Source: Mya arenaria (taxonomy: Eukaryota > Mollusca > Bivalvia > Myida > Myidae). Taken from it: a stretch of DNA of 64,000 nt. The DNA lies in NCBI RefSeq assembly GCF_026914265.1, contig NC_069124.1, forward strand, positions 22,320,592 through 22,384,591, given 5' to 3'. Numbering within the stretch: the stretch's first letter is position 1; the number at the start of each line of letters is the position of its first letter. A program made the translations under genes and the position numbers. A model generated the notes under the pieces. The model did not search any database and was not told where the DNA came from. It saw nothing but the letters and a program-made list of their open reading frames with translations. Of this stretch, positions 1 to 10,656 are shown piece by piece.

Positions 1-440
1 CCTAATAGAAACCTATGCTACTGAACAAAGCCTTGTCCTATTAGACACGCATGTTACGATGCATTGTTTTAATAGACACGCATGCTACTTAACGAAGCCA
101 TGTCCTTATAGGGACGCATGCTACTGAACGAAGCCTTGTTATAATAAAGACGCATGTTACTGAACGAAGCCTTGTTATTATAGACACGCATGTTACTGAC
201 CGAAGCCATGTCGTCATAGAGACATATGCTGCCGAACGAAGCCTTTCTATAATATATACGCATGTTACTGAACGAAGTCATGTTGTATCAGATATATATG
301 CAACTGAAAGAAGCCTTGTTTAAATTCCTTTAGATTGATCTCAACAAAGACATGTTTGAATATACAAAACTGTCACTTAACGAAGCCATGTTATAATTAA
401 CATACATACAACTTAACTAAGCCCTGTAATTATACTTGCA
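1..440. repeat. 36-bp satellite, short diverged array at the left edge of unit A
   Basis: About ten degenerate units of a roughly 36-bp repeat built round GACACGCATGCTACTGAACG. The same repeat forms the large array at 26.6-27.9 kb and a relic at 21.7-22.0 kb. It decays gradually into the 5' flank of gene A, and the flank of gene B leaves its array at the matching point, so the array sits at the left edge of the A/B duplication. Short reading frames here are by-products of a unit length divisible by three. Confidence 0.8.
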
Positions 441-524
441 AAAGAAATGTTATTTCATAAACATATTTAAAAGTCTTATATTTGCCACGGATACTGATTT
501 AACGTATTAAGCTGTTATATTATG

Positions 525-764
525 CACCGTCTGCGTGGCCTAGTGGTTAAGCGTGCTTTTCACCGAGCACGTAAAAGAACCAAGGGGTCTCTTCGAAAAA
601 GAGCTAGGGTATCGCGACCGGACTTCCTTGTATCCCACCACTGTCTCTTCAGCGTGCTGTACCTTCAGCAAAAAACAAAGGACCCCGTTGGAAATATGTG
701 CTTGCACTTTCACGGGTTATCCCTGACCGCAAAGTCTATAGAAATATATACATTGCTGCGAAGG
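525..764 (+). mobile_element. tRNA-derived SINE, internally deleted
   Basis: Starts with a tRNA-like A box (GTGGCCTAGTGGTTAAG) and continues into the body sequence shared with the SINEs at 12.6, 16.9 and 38.9 kb (CGAGCACGTAAAAGAACC, then CAAAGGACCCCGTTG). The B-box part is missing, so the head is joined directly to the body. The equivalent place upstream of gene B (about 28.07 kb) lacks it, so it arrived after the A/B duplication. Open frames across it are not genes. Confidence 0.7.
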
Positions 765-1042
765 TAACACGTAAAGTACTAAACATTATTAAGTCGATTT
801 GTATTTGTTATCATTCATTTTCCAAGTCGCACACACTTTCATGCACAACCAACTCGATTTCTTGTATCATCGCTATCAATTACGCAGGTTGCCCGATAGA
901 TAACACACACCAATGGAGAACATTTGAACTAATATCCACTATCAAAAATAGATACTATCAAATATTGTACTAAAATATCCGTTATATATACCAGAACATC
1001 CATTTAATTGCATCGTAAAGATACTGGATACAGTTTTACAAA

Positions 1043-1486
1043 ATGAAAGCAGAACATGTAAGTACATGGAGGATATATGTTTATTTCAGTGTAAGATCGT
1101 ATTTTTTTCACGAGTGTTATAGCAAAACATATTTTCACGAGTGGCGAATTTTATTATTTTTGAAATAAGTAGATAAAACATTTAGCTACCCATTCAGACA
1201 CTAAAACTTATTTTACACAATAATAAAGTTTCAAATAAAAAGACAAATCATTTTATCATTGAATATCATATTAATGGCGGTTTAAAAAAATCGAAAACAA
1301 GGTCACTTATGTTGAGCTATTCAGTGCATGTTCTTAAAAGTAATTTATAAAGAAAGGTTAAAGTTCATCCAATTGTTTAACTATAAGAATTTAATGGATA
1401 GGATTGTTGTTGCTTTTTCCAGTTTTCACTCCGGGATTTTTTTTTCATTTGCGCTTGCCTTCTGTGGATAATATCCGTTTCATCGG
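1043..1486 (+). CDS. Gene A signal-peptide exons 1 and 2
   Basis: Exon 1 (1043-1057) gives five codons, MKAEH, ended by GTAAGT. Exon 2 (1423-1486) follows a TTTTTCCAG acceptor and encodes a hydrophobic stretch (FFFICACLLWIISVSSG) that ends in phase 1. Together they make a classic signal peptide with a small-residue cleavage region. Matching exons stand at 28352-28657 and 50769-52088. Confidence 0.8.
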
Positions 1487-4400
1487 GTAAGAATAATATT
1501 TTTTCAAAAAATGTCATAACTGTAAAATGCAAAGATTAATATTTATTTGATGCAAAACAACATTCAATAAATTTCTGCTCTGCCATTTTATAATGAACAA
1601 AATATCAATTTTTACTGTCAGGTATGACAAAATGCGCTCATTTTTAGTTGTATATAAACTGCAAATCTCAGTTGGGTAATAGCATAAACCCTCTATGAAA
1701 AACTATTTATATATATATATTATAACTTACATAAATGTGTCAATAGTTTGTATATTAAAAGTCGATCGGTCTTATATCACTGTATTTAAAAACAATCCAG
1801 TTTTATGACGTCAGCGGTCCATATCAAATTTGGCTGGTGTTAACCTCGCCAAAAATATTATATGGACCACTGACGTCGTAAAACTGTTGAGTGAGGTTTG
1901 CGATTCTCACTTCGGCGAAAAATTGTCGCAAGTAAACATTAATTGCTTCGTTCAGTAAAACACATTAAGCTCGCTTCAGAAATATAAAATTTTAATATAA
2001 ACTGTTCAGTAAAATTTAAGACATATAACACATCACTTCGGGCTTTATGGCATTATAACAACCGTCAGTCCTGACGCCTCGGTATAGGTAAACTTTCGGG
2101 GGCTGACTGGCCGGTCCTTATAATGTGATATGACCATCAGTGGTGTGTATATTTTCCTTAAATATAACAATGTCGTTAACATACTTTACCCACGAAATCA
2201 AGTATACAATAATATCATGTTAACAGTCTTATGACTATCTTAGGGAAAGACATAATCGCCAAAAACGACACGATAGCAGTTTACCAATCAAGTACGTACG
2301 ACACGTGTTATGCTTCCAATGTTTTTAACAATATGACACTTCATACTTTGGTCGTTCCGGACTCAACACTATGCCTAACATGTAGCGCAACAGTCGGGAA
2401 CAAATCACCCTGGCTGCAGATTGACTTTGGCAGAAAAACGATGATGCGAAACTTACGTATTTTTGGACGTGATTATGGTATGTACTTCATTTGTTAATGC
2501 TTTATTTGTCGAAAGTATTGATACCAATAAATAGCTGTACAGATGACCTTATATGCTTTATAAATAAAAAAGTATTAAAACTGATAACCTTTTTTTACTA
2601 CTTAATAATGTTAGTTCTAAACATGTGGATAAAATTGCATGCCTTTAGTGGTATTTCGTTAATTACAGATACACCCGGACAGAGTAGCAATCTTCTTGTG
2701 TCAATCAGCAACACTTCACACTTTCTTAACCAAAACTTCTCTACGTGGGAAGATTTTGGATGGATAAATGCCTCCGATCCATACAGAGGGATCATGTGGG
2801 ACCTTGGAGTAAACCGTGTTTTACAGTACCTCGTTTTCAGACGACCTTGGCCATCGGTTATGACAATATGTGAGGTGGCAGTGTTTAATACCGGTAAAAC
2901 ATGTTAAGCAAATCTCAAATAACTTTAACACAGCTGTTTGTATTAAACGTTGTGTTTGTTTCAAGTCCTTCCGAGTCTAATACCTAAATTAAATAATTAC
3001 AGTATTTAATCATATGAATGTCCGTCTTTCAAGATATGTTTTTCTAATCCCGTAGTGAACATGTACAAACCTTCTACTGCATTATATGTATGAATTCCTT
3101 TAATTGAAATCCCGTATACTATTGTTTTTGTTATTTCAAAAAATGCTTTACATGTATTAAACAAAAGAAAGACTACGTAAATCAGTTGATATGTGGACTT
3201 ATTTCACCGCGCTAAGATACAACGCACTCGACTTTTGGTCTCAAAAGATATCGAATCTACGCAAACAACTCGTTGTGATATTAACCGATTGACATTCTAT
3301 TCCCTGTGCGTTTTTGCTTTATCCAATTGTATATATTCAAAATCATTGTACGTAAGTTTATAGCCATAATCTTAGACATTTCCATCTTTATTAATGTTAC
3401 ACACAATTTCGAGTTTGGGCGACCAAATATCGGTTTTAATTCTGAGTGAGTTCATTACAAATGTTGACTGACCATGGCAAGGCGGTCGCCCCAACATATA
3501 TCAATAACAACAGTTTCATGCTTTTGCAATGCTTTGTAGCGTTTTGTCTCGTGTTTGCTTTGAACAGGATATTTGTTAAATGTTAAAGTACTTGGGTTGT
3601 CCCCGTAAATTGAGTCTTATTTAATTAATAGTTTGTCATCCTTATAATTGACATCCATGTATATCAAGGAATATTTCCTGCTGCAATAAGAACGTAGAAC
3701 ACTCAGAGGATTCAATTTGAAGTGATAAGGGGTTATGTATTTATTTAGATTGTGTCAAGGGTTCCTTCGGGGATAAGTGCGCAAGCGTGTGTCATTGCAA
3801 GGATGAACAACCGTGTGACAGCGTTACTGGGAAGTGTTCTACACCTGGATGCTATGCTGGATGGAAAGGGTACTCATGCAGTACACGTAAATATATAAGA
3901 TATCTGACGATCTCCTTAACTGTTATCAATTAAAGAAACGAACTGGGTTGTTTGAAAAGTTGCTTTCAACAATCTAAATTAAATCAAATTAAATAGAATA
4001 TGTATTATATTTCATTTCTTGCAAACACGATATTTACAGACCGTGAACTATCGAAATACACTACAGTGAATCTATATCACCCTCATGCTCTTTTTGCCAT
4101 GTATTATTTTGTGACATGATGGTAGATGAATAAACTTGTAAACTATGCAACTAGCTTTAAAAATATCAAACATGTAAATTATTTAAAATCAATCTTCTTG
4201 AATTGGTACCAAATGAATGTAGAATGCTTCACAACAGAATGCTCTGGTGACGAATTCGGGGTAGACTGTTCTTCGACATGCCATTGCTATGACAACGGAG
4301 TATGTGACTCGATCAATGGAACGTGTATTTTCGGAGAGTGTGCACTCGGATGGCAAGGAAATACATGCGACATAGGTACCTTTAATCTCTTTTTATCTTA

Positions 4401-7400
4401 AATAATCATTTTTCAAAATATAAAACAAGAAATCGGATAAAAACAATTTCATTTTTTATTTCTTTGTTCTAAACATTTTGACATTTTTTTTTGTTTTGGT
4501 TTAGTTACAACGTGCAGAAAAATTATTGACAGATTTTTTTTATTATTTCTTTTTGTTTTCTTTGATCCACTAGAATGCACATCACCACATTTTGGACAAA
4601 ACTGTGGCCAAACATGTCATTGCTACATATCTGGACCGTGCGAACCCATCAATGGACTTTGTACGCATGGAATGTGTGCGCCGGGCTGGTTGGGTGATAG
4701 CTGTAATAAAGGTAATTCAATGTTTACATTCATAATCAGCTTTGATTATGTACGATAAAATGATATTGAAGATTATTGTATTTTCTTTTATTACTGTTAT
4801 TGTGTGACTTTATATAGGATTGATACCACTAAATTACCTACATTTCCTACAGCTTACTGACCGATTGACAGTCTAAAAAACACTGATTGCTAGTGTTTCA
4901 CGACCCCAAACATCATATATGGAAAATAAATCCTAATATTATAAACATTAAACAACACTAGAAAAAAGTTATTTTTCATATAACAATAAGATTAGTTGAC
5001 CATAATCACACGGTTGAAATAAAAACAAACAAAATGACTTAATAGTCATCTTTAACTACCAAAATTTCAGCATTATGTCTTTTTCATTACTTAAATCGAC
5101 GTTGTCTGGTTAATCATGTGTTTGCAGTAAGGTATTTGTTTGCAACAAACCTGACACATCACGTTCTTAAAACACCAATGGTGTATGTATTTGGCAGCGC
5201 TAGAGAAATTGCAAAACACTTATATAAGTTCCACTAGTGCATCCAGCTAAATTATCCCTTAAAACAAACATTGCGGTTGGATTATATGTGCTTGCGGGGT
5301 CATTTAATGATTTCCATGTGATTTTGTTTTTTATTATCGCTGTGACAAATGTATCGACGCTTACTTAATTTCACTCAATTCTGTGTGATGTAGATGAAAT
5401 GTTGTTGATACGCCCTCCACGAGACACACTTTAAACCTGTTTCGTAAATTCCACACATTCAAGTATCTTTATAACACTAAACTCACAATGAAGTCATCGT
5501 GTACATGTACAAGTTACGTTTCACGACCTCTCCATTTTTGCAACGAGCATAACATTTAAGATCTTTTTTTTTTAAACCGCTGTAATATTCGTAATTTTAG
5601 TATCGATGAACTGTACGTGTATTAAGGATTGTTGAAGATAAAGATAGATACAGCTAGTAATTCACGTACATTTTAGTCTATTATAATTCTTCGATTGCTC
5701 CAAATTTCAGAATGTGACTATGGTAGATTTGGGCAAAACTGTAGTAATTCATGCCATTGCTACGACAGCGCATCTTGCAATCCCACAGATGGCATATGTT
5801 CCAATTACTTATGTGAAACAGGATGGCAGGGAAACAGTTGTAGTGAAGGTTGTGCTCTTACCATGCTGATAATGTGTTTTTGACTAGATAATGTAGGTTG
5901 TTGTGATAAAATAAGGATGCTTATAATCAACGGCATGTTTATATATTCTATGTTTCATTAAATGCATTCACCTTTGACTGATAATGTTTATCTTGACTAT
6001 CCATACTACTGAAATGAAGAGAATGTTTTTTCACATAATGCAAAATGTCAAAGGGGGACGGTCTGCAGACACAGAAAATGCGTATGTATATACGAAAATA
6101 AGTGCAGACACAACCTTATGATAACAACTAACTCCAACATATGATGTCTATACCCCACGCCTGGAACACGTTTTCTTTCTTAATCACGGTGTAGAACCCA
6201 CGTGACTTATTTGGTAAAGTGCGCGGCAACAAATGTCAACAAGTCTCGATTCAGGTAAGGTTTTTAAAGATAACTTTCTTAATATTTAGAGAATTGTTGT
6301 GAAATAAAGACCATAAAACCCGCATTTAAGAGCTCTATCCACGGAAATAAAGAACTTTCTCTAATATTTTAAAGTTTTCATGAAAATCTTGACCAACTGA
6401 TTTCTCAGAGTTGAAATCTAAGGCAAAGTACACGGCTTTTAACAAATCTATCGCTTTACTTCATGTTAGCCGTAAATAATTCATACACAAATCTTATTTA
6501 AGCAAATTTTATGTATTTTAAAGTTTTCAGCGTGTATTATTGAACTTCTTATAGTTATTTCAAAGGCGAAAATGAACTAAAACCAAATTGATAAAGTACA
6601 CGGACATTTTAGGTTTGATAAAGTACACGGTCGTTTACAACCTTCAGTGTATATACTCATTATTTCACTGACTGGTGCTAAAACGAGTTATTATAAATTT
6701 GAAAATGTTTGAAAAGACGCATTGTAATGGAGTGGCAATGGAAGAATGAACGCGTTTTAACAGTAAGACCGACGGAGTCGCCTAAATGATGGGCTCATTT
6801 TCATGAATCATGGAAACATGTGTTATCACACTAAAATTCAGTCCCGTATTTTAACAATATATTCGCAATTGACATATAAAGGGCTTGAAGTTTTTGTAAA
6901 GTGTGTTCCACTTCTGTTTCGTATTGTATATGTAAAACGTGTTTGTATTCATTATACATGGTAAACAGTAACACATAACTGCTTAATAACGCTTCATTTT
7001 GTCAATTTTGAGAAAGAAAAGTGTTCTTGTACTTTTAATGTCTTCGATTGCTAGCTGATTTGATAGACTTATGATTTTGATTATTTCAATTCGGAATATG
7101 AAGACTCCGACTTTATGCAAAGAATGTGGAATGGCATTTCAAAATAAAAAAACAACATCTAGTAGACCACGATAGAAGGCATTCTGGTCAATTGCCATCG
7201 TTTTTGCGGGAAAGTGTTTACACAGACACAGGTTAGTTTTTAGCTTTATTTTTTCGCAGAGTAATAAGAATATACTATCAGTTATAATTTTATTATGACT
7301 CCCCTCGTGTAGAGGTTAAGATTTGCCGTCGTCTGACTGTGTTTTCAACGTTTTTTAGGGGTTGCGTTTTTCACATAATAATGTGGACCGTGATTAAGTG

Positions 7401-10400
7401 GACAGGGTCGTTTAGTTTTATGATGCTGATTACACGATCAAACACTCATTGCGTGGCAGTAATATAGTGTGTTTTTTTAAATTATATTCAAGTACTGACA
7501 TTGCCAGCATTTCTCGCTAACTTGTGACAGTACATGTCTTTTTTATAGGTGCAACAATCACGGTGAGACAAATTTGCACGTTTGCAAATATTGTGGCAAA
7601 ACTGCTCTTGCAAGACTTGAAGATACACGAAAGATGCGAAAGCGGCCAATTGAAGCTAACCTGTGATGTGTATGGGTTCATATTGGGTGACATGACCAAT
7701 CTCAGTGACCAGATTTCTACTAGACACAGGGGAATGACACGTCACAAATGTCTACAGTGTCGCTCAGCATTCAAGTTCAAATCTGGACTCAGCAGGCACG
7801 TTAAGGCGAAACACACCTAATCAGGACATATTGAAAGATCACAATGGTCTAGTTGGAAGTGCATTCCAGTATGTTGCCGAGTTAAAATAACGTTTTGATG
7901 AGATTAACATTTTATTAAGATAAATAGCAAAACGTACTGTTACCAAATGGTGCTCTTTCAAAATGTTCGTTTGTCTTACAGAACTGAAAAAATTGCTGTG
8001 TAAAATAAGTATGAAAACGGATTGAGTATAAAACATTTTCACAAGGTTTAGAGATGCATTGTTGTCATTTTCCCATTGATGTCATATAAACTCGTAACTG
8101 TATCTCATATAATCAGCAAGCTTTGAAACACAATTATTTTGTAATCACATTTCAGCCTTTAGTCTAGAACATTCTAATGTTCCATGCTCAGCTCTTATCT
8201 AGATGTTCAAGTCTTAGTCCTAGCCTGTAAGTTGGTAATATAGTGTGCTCTCATTCCTCCTTGCTTTTTCCGATCTAACTCAGAGCCTCCATCTTTACAA
8301 TTAGTTCCTGTCTATATTGTTCGAACGACCGCAGTTTTACTGATGTAGATCAGATAATATTTGTTCAGACTGAACCAAATAAAAGATTCAGCGTTACCTG
8401 AAAGGTATACACAATATGCTTTAAATGTGGAAATATATATAAACTAATTGTGATGTGCCTATTTTTTTGTATTATATCACATCAAAATAGGAACATTCAT
8501 GAAATTTATAATCACCACAAACGGGGCGCTAACTACAGAGATTTTTTATTCGCCGTCAGTCCAGATTATAATTTATAAGTAAAACTATCTGATTTTTGAA
8601 GAAATGTATGTATGATTATGTATTGATTTGCATATTTAAAAGTAATCGAACTTATAATGGCAGACTTTCTCTTAAATTATCCCATAGACTATCTTTCAAC
8701 TCCTCATTAAATATGATTGCTAAATATTTAGTTATTTAGGTGTGCGTTATAATGCAAAATTGATTGATACAACTTAAATAAAAACTAAACACTATACATT
8801 CTGACTTTACGAATGGATAATGCTTATATAACTATTAGTTTGTAAACCGCACTCTATTTTCAAACATAAACTAAAATGACCGTGTACTTTATCATCCTAA
8901 AATGTCCGTGTACTTTATCAGTTTGGTTTTAGTTCATTTTTACCTTTGAAATAACTAGAAATTAAACAATACACGCTGAAAACTTTAAAATACATAAAAT
9001 TTGCTTAAAATAAGATTTGTGTATGAATTATTTACGGTTAACATGAAGTAAAGCGATAGATTTGTCAAAAGCCGTGTACTTTGCCTTAGATTTCAACTCT
9101 GAGAAATCAGTTAGTCAAGATTTTCAGGAAAACTTTTGAATATTAGAGAAAGTTCTTTATTACCGTGGATAGAGCTCTTAAATGCGGGGTTTATGGTCTT
9201 TATTTCACAAAGATTCTCCAAATATTAAGAAAGTTATCTTTAAAATCCTTACATGAATCGAGACTTGTTGACATTTGTTGCCGTGCACTTTACCAAATAA
9301 GTCACGTGGGTTCTCCACCGTGTTAATATGGTCGGGAATCGTCCGGGCTTCAACAGTCCTTTGAAAATGAGTAGTCCTAAGTATTCTATAACACTCCATT
9401 GGTCGAGATAAATAACTGACAGGTACTGTTCACGTGTGCGTATTGAGTACACAGACCTTTCATTCGTATTAGTTGATATCAGTTGTATCATAGTCGGCTT
9501 TCATCTTCCAAACGTTAACAAAATGGTAACAATCGTTTGTCAATGTGTATATTATTCGTTGTTTAGTATGTGGGTTTGGACACTTTGGCCGAAACTGTAG
9601 TCAGATATGCCACTGCTATGACAATGCGTCCTGCGATCCATTTAGCGGTCTGTGTCCGAATTCAAAGTGTTCTAACGGCTGGCAAGGACCAAGTTGCAAT
9701 ATAGGTATCTTTTGGCTATACATATGACATATAGACGTCAATATCCTTCTTAATGATCTACTATATACAAAGTCATATATTAATCTTCGTTAAACAGTAG
9801 ATTTTATTTAGTAATACTGTTTGAATATTTTCATTTTATTGGCGTTACTATTACGAAAGCAATATACTATGTTATTCCTTACATAAATCAAAGATAATTC
9901 ACACTAGCAAATGATTAAGTATAACAAACGTGCATGCAATGTTTAATGCAAATGGGATGCTTTGCGATCAAATGTGTTCATTCGGTTCTATTGTAGAAAC
10001 GGGCACATCAAATGCCTCAACGATTCTTACAACACAAACATCAACAGTCACGACGGGACAAAGTGTATATGAAGAACTTAAGAAATATAAAAGTCGATAC
10101 ATAGTATCTGTCTCTACAGCTGGCGTCTTGGCATTTGTTGTTGTTGTTGGTCTAATAGTGGTCTGTTCAAAATTTGCCAGAATGAGGTAACGACTGGTGG
10201 ATATTTCCGCCAAAATGTATTTTTTATTTTTCATCTAAATCATGTACTAAAACAAATGACGATTTAGTTCGTTTTCATAAATATTCTTACTAATTTTCAC
10301 ATTTCACGAATTATTTGTTATATTTATTTATAAATGTAAATGCGTGTGACGGACGTCGTTTGCGAAAATGATTCCTGCATAAGTAAAGTGGCATGTGTAC

Positions 10401-10656
10401 TCATAAGCAGGTCATCATTATATATTTAATCATTTCCATTTTTTATATAAAAAAAACAATTCATATTTTAAACATTATTGAAAGTTTTATATTTTCATCC
10501 AATTATTGGTATAAATCAGATTATTATAAAAATTTAAATGTCCCACATGACTCATTATCGCAGACGATGTCACAATTTTATTTTGATATATCTACATGTA
10601 AAAATTCTTAATTGCTTTTCAGTGTCAGTTCGTGCTGTTCGACTGTGCAAAGTTAG
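1043..10656 (+). CDS. Gene A: signal peptide, galactose-binding-like (F5/8C or fucolectin type) domain, 5 EGF-like units, membrane span
   Basis: Eleven exons, read from the sequence: 1043-1057, 1423-1486, 2244-2477, 2669-2893, 3749-3886, 4238-4375, 4574-4711, 5711-5848, 9567-9704, 9997-10186, 10623-10656. Every junction is GT-AG and the 1452-nt frame has no internal stop (about 483 residues). Predicted type I membrane protein: signal peptide, about 153-residue beta-sandwich domain, five eight-cysteine EGF units, Thr/Ser-rich stalk, one helix, very short tail. The ATG was chosen because the same five-codon exon begins genes B and C. By family, such proteins recognise glycans or damaged cells at the surface; the actual ligand is unknown. 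A 3.1-kb transposon lies in the intron before the last EGF exon. No assigned gene symbol is recognisable. Confidence 0.8.
1799..1885. repeat. Imperfect palindrome with CRE-like octamer, intron 2 of gene A
   Basis: Arms ATGACGTCAGCGGTCCATAT (about 1805-1824) and ATATGGACCACTGACGTC flank a partly palindromic centre. The left arm holds TGACGTCA. The same structure lies in intron 2 of gene B (29081-29168). Best read as an old MITE or foldback element; a regulatory role is possible but not shown. Confidence 0.6.
2046..2130. repeat. Second foldback repeat in intron 2 of gene A
   Basis: Arms built on CATTATAA...GTCAG and CTGACTGGCCGGTCCTTATAATG face each other across about 30 bp. The copy in gene B (29325-29425) keeps the pairing better. 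Probably a MITE remnant older than the A/B duplication. Confidence 0.5.
2244..2893 (+). CDS. Gene A galactose-binding-like domain, exons 3 and 4
   Basis: Exon 3 (2244-2477, 78 codons) and exon 4 (2669-2893, 75 codons) are both phase 1-1 and together encode about 153 residues, the usual size of an F5/8 type C or fucolectin (FTP) beta-sandwich. Family landmarks seen are AVYQSSTYDTCYASN near the start, SPWLQIDFG in the middle, and FRRPWPSVMTICEVAVFNTG at the end. A CxxC (CLTC) and several N-glycosylation sequons (NMT, NTS, NFS, NAS) are present. The His/Arg triad that binds fucose in eel fucolectin is not evident, so ligand specificity cannot be inferred. Confidence 0.8.
3749..9704 (+). CDS. Gene A EGF-like array, five exons
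   Basis: Exons 3749-3886, 4238-4375, 4574-4711, 5711-5848 and 9567-9704 are each exactly 138 bp (46 codons), phase 1-1. Each has eight cysteines in the MEGF/Draper or laminin-like pattern, with signatures such as FGxxC...CHCYD...GWQGxxC. Exon symmetry means any unit can be lost or copied without a frameshift. The fourth unit ends at a weak donor (GAAG|GTTGTG) conserved in gene B. A transposon (6185-9322) lies between units four and five. Confidence 0.82.
6185..6632 (+). repeat. Left terminal inverted repeat of the 3.1-kb transposon
   Basis: Mirrors 8878-9322. Contains four copies of a 14-bp motif, consensus GATAAAGTACACGG, at 6213-6226, 6422-6435, 6590-6603 and 6617-6630; the outermost reads GGTAAAGTGCGCGG. 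These look like transposase-binding sites. Confidence 0.85.
7098..7820 (+). pseudogene. Decayed C2H2 zinc-finger gene carried by the transposon
   Basis: Exon-like segment 7098-7230 holds a finger start (CKECGMAFQNKK) that loses frame at an A-run, with the HxxxxH half visible in another frame. A second segment starts after TTTTTTATAG (about 7549) and runs to TAA at 7820. It has one finger with altered ligands (CDVY, and Gln for a His) and one intact C2H2 finger at its end (HKCLQCRSAF, then HVKAKH). It may be captured host sequence or an original transposon gene. Nothing suggests it is functional now. Confidence 0.6.
8878..9322 (-). repeat. Right terminal inverted repeat of the 3.1-kb transposon
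   Basis: Inverted copy of 6185-6632. The four 14-bp motifs recur in mirror order at 8880-8893, 8906-8919, 9072-9085 and 9281-9294, each at the position matching its left partner. Immediately outside lies TTAAT. Confidence 0.85.
9997..10186 (+). CDS. Gene A stalk and transmembrane exon
   Basis: Begins after TCTATTGTAG in phase 1 and ends in phase 2 before GTAACG. Encodes a Thr/Ser-rich stalk (TTQTSTVTTGQS), a charged YEELKKYKSRY stretch, then about 22 hydrophobic residues (VLAFVVVVGLIVV) followed by basic KFARMR, the expected stop-transfer pattern for a type I protein. Confidence 0.8.
10623..10656 (+). CDS. Gene A terminal exon (short cytoplasmic tail)
   Basis: After TTGCTTTTCAG the frame continues about ten codons (SVSSCCSTVQ) and stops at TAG (10654-10656). 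In gene B the same segment still has a good donor (AAAAG|GTAAGT); here it reads CAAAGTTAGTAA, so the donor is lost. Either both genes end here, or A lost downstream tail exons. Gene C has a different, longer tail. Confidence 0.5.

Larger units (their letters stand above)
6185..9322. mobile_element. 3.1-kb DNA transposon, about 447-bp inverted ends, CACGGTG termini, TTAAT target duplication
   Basis: The two ends are inverted copies (6185-6632 and 8878-9322), about 95% alike by eye. The element begins CACGGTG and ends CACCGTG, flanked by TTAAT on both sides (6180-6184 and 9323-9327). The matching intron of gene B (about 34.12 kb) is an empty site, so insertion followed the A/B duplication. No transposase is visible; the interior carries a decayed C2H2 zinc-finger coding region, so this is a non-autonomous element. 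A CAC...GTG terminus with a 5-bp duplication resembles Transib/RAG-type elements, but the superfamily assignment is only a suggestion. Confidence 0.85.

Noticed and set aside
522..973. Frames of 81 and 91 codons upstream of gene A
   Set aside because: They run through the SINE and non-conserved flank; absent from unit B.
10393..10656. A possible alternative last exon (YFDISTC, stop) open in both A (about 10520-10611) and B (about 36375-36465)
   Set aside because: The only shared acceptor (TCAG/ACAG before AT TAT) enters in phase 1, but the transmembrane exon ends in phase 2, and the A/B changes show no codon bias by eye.
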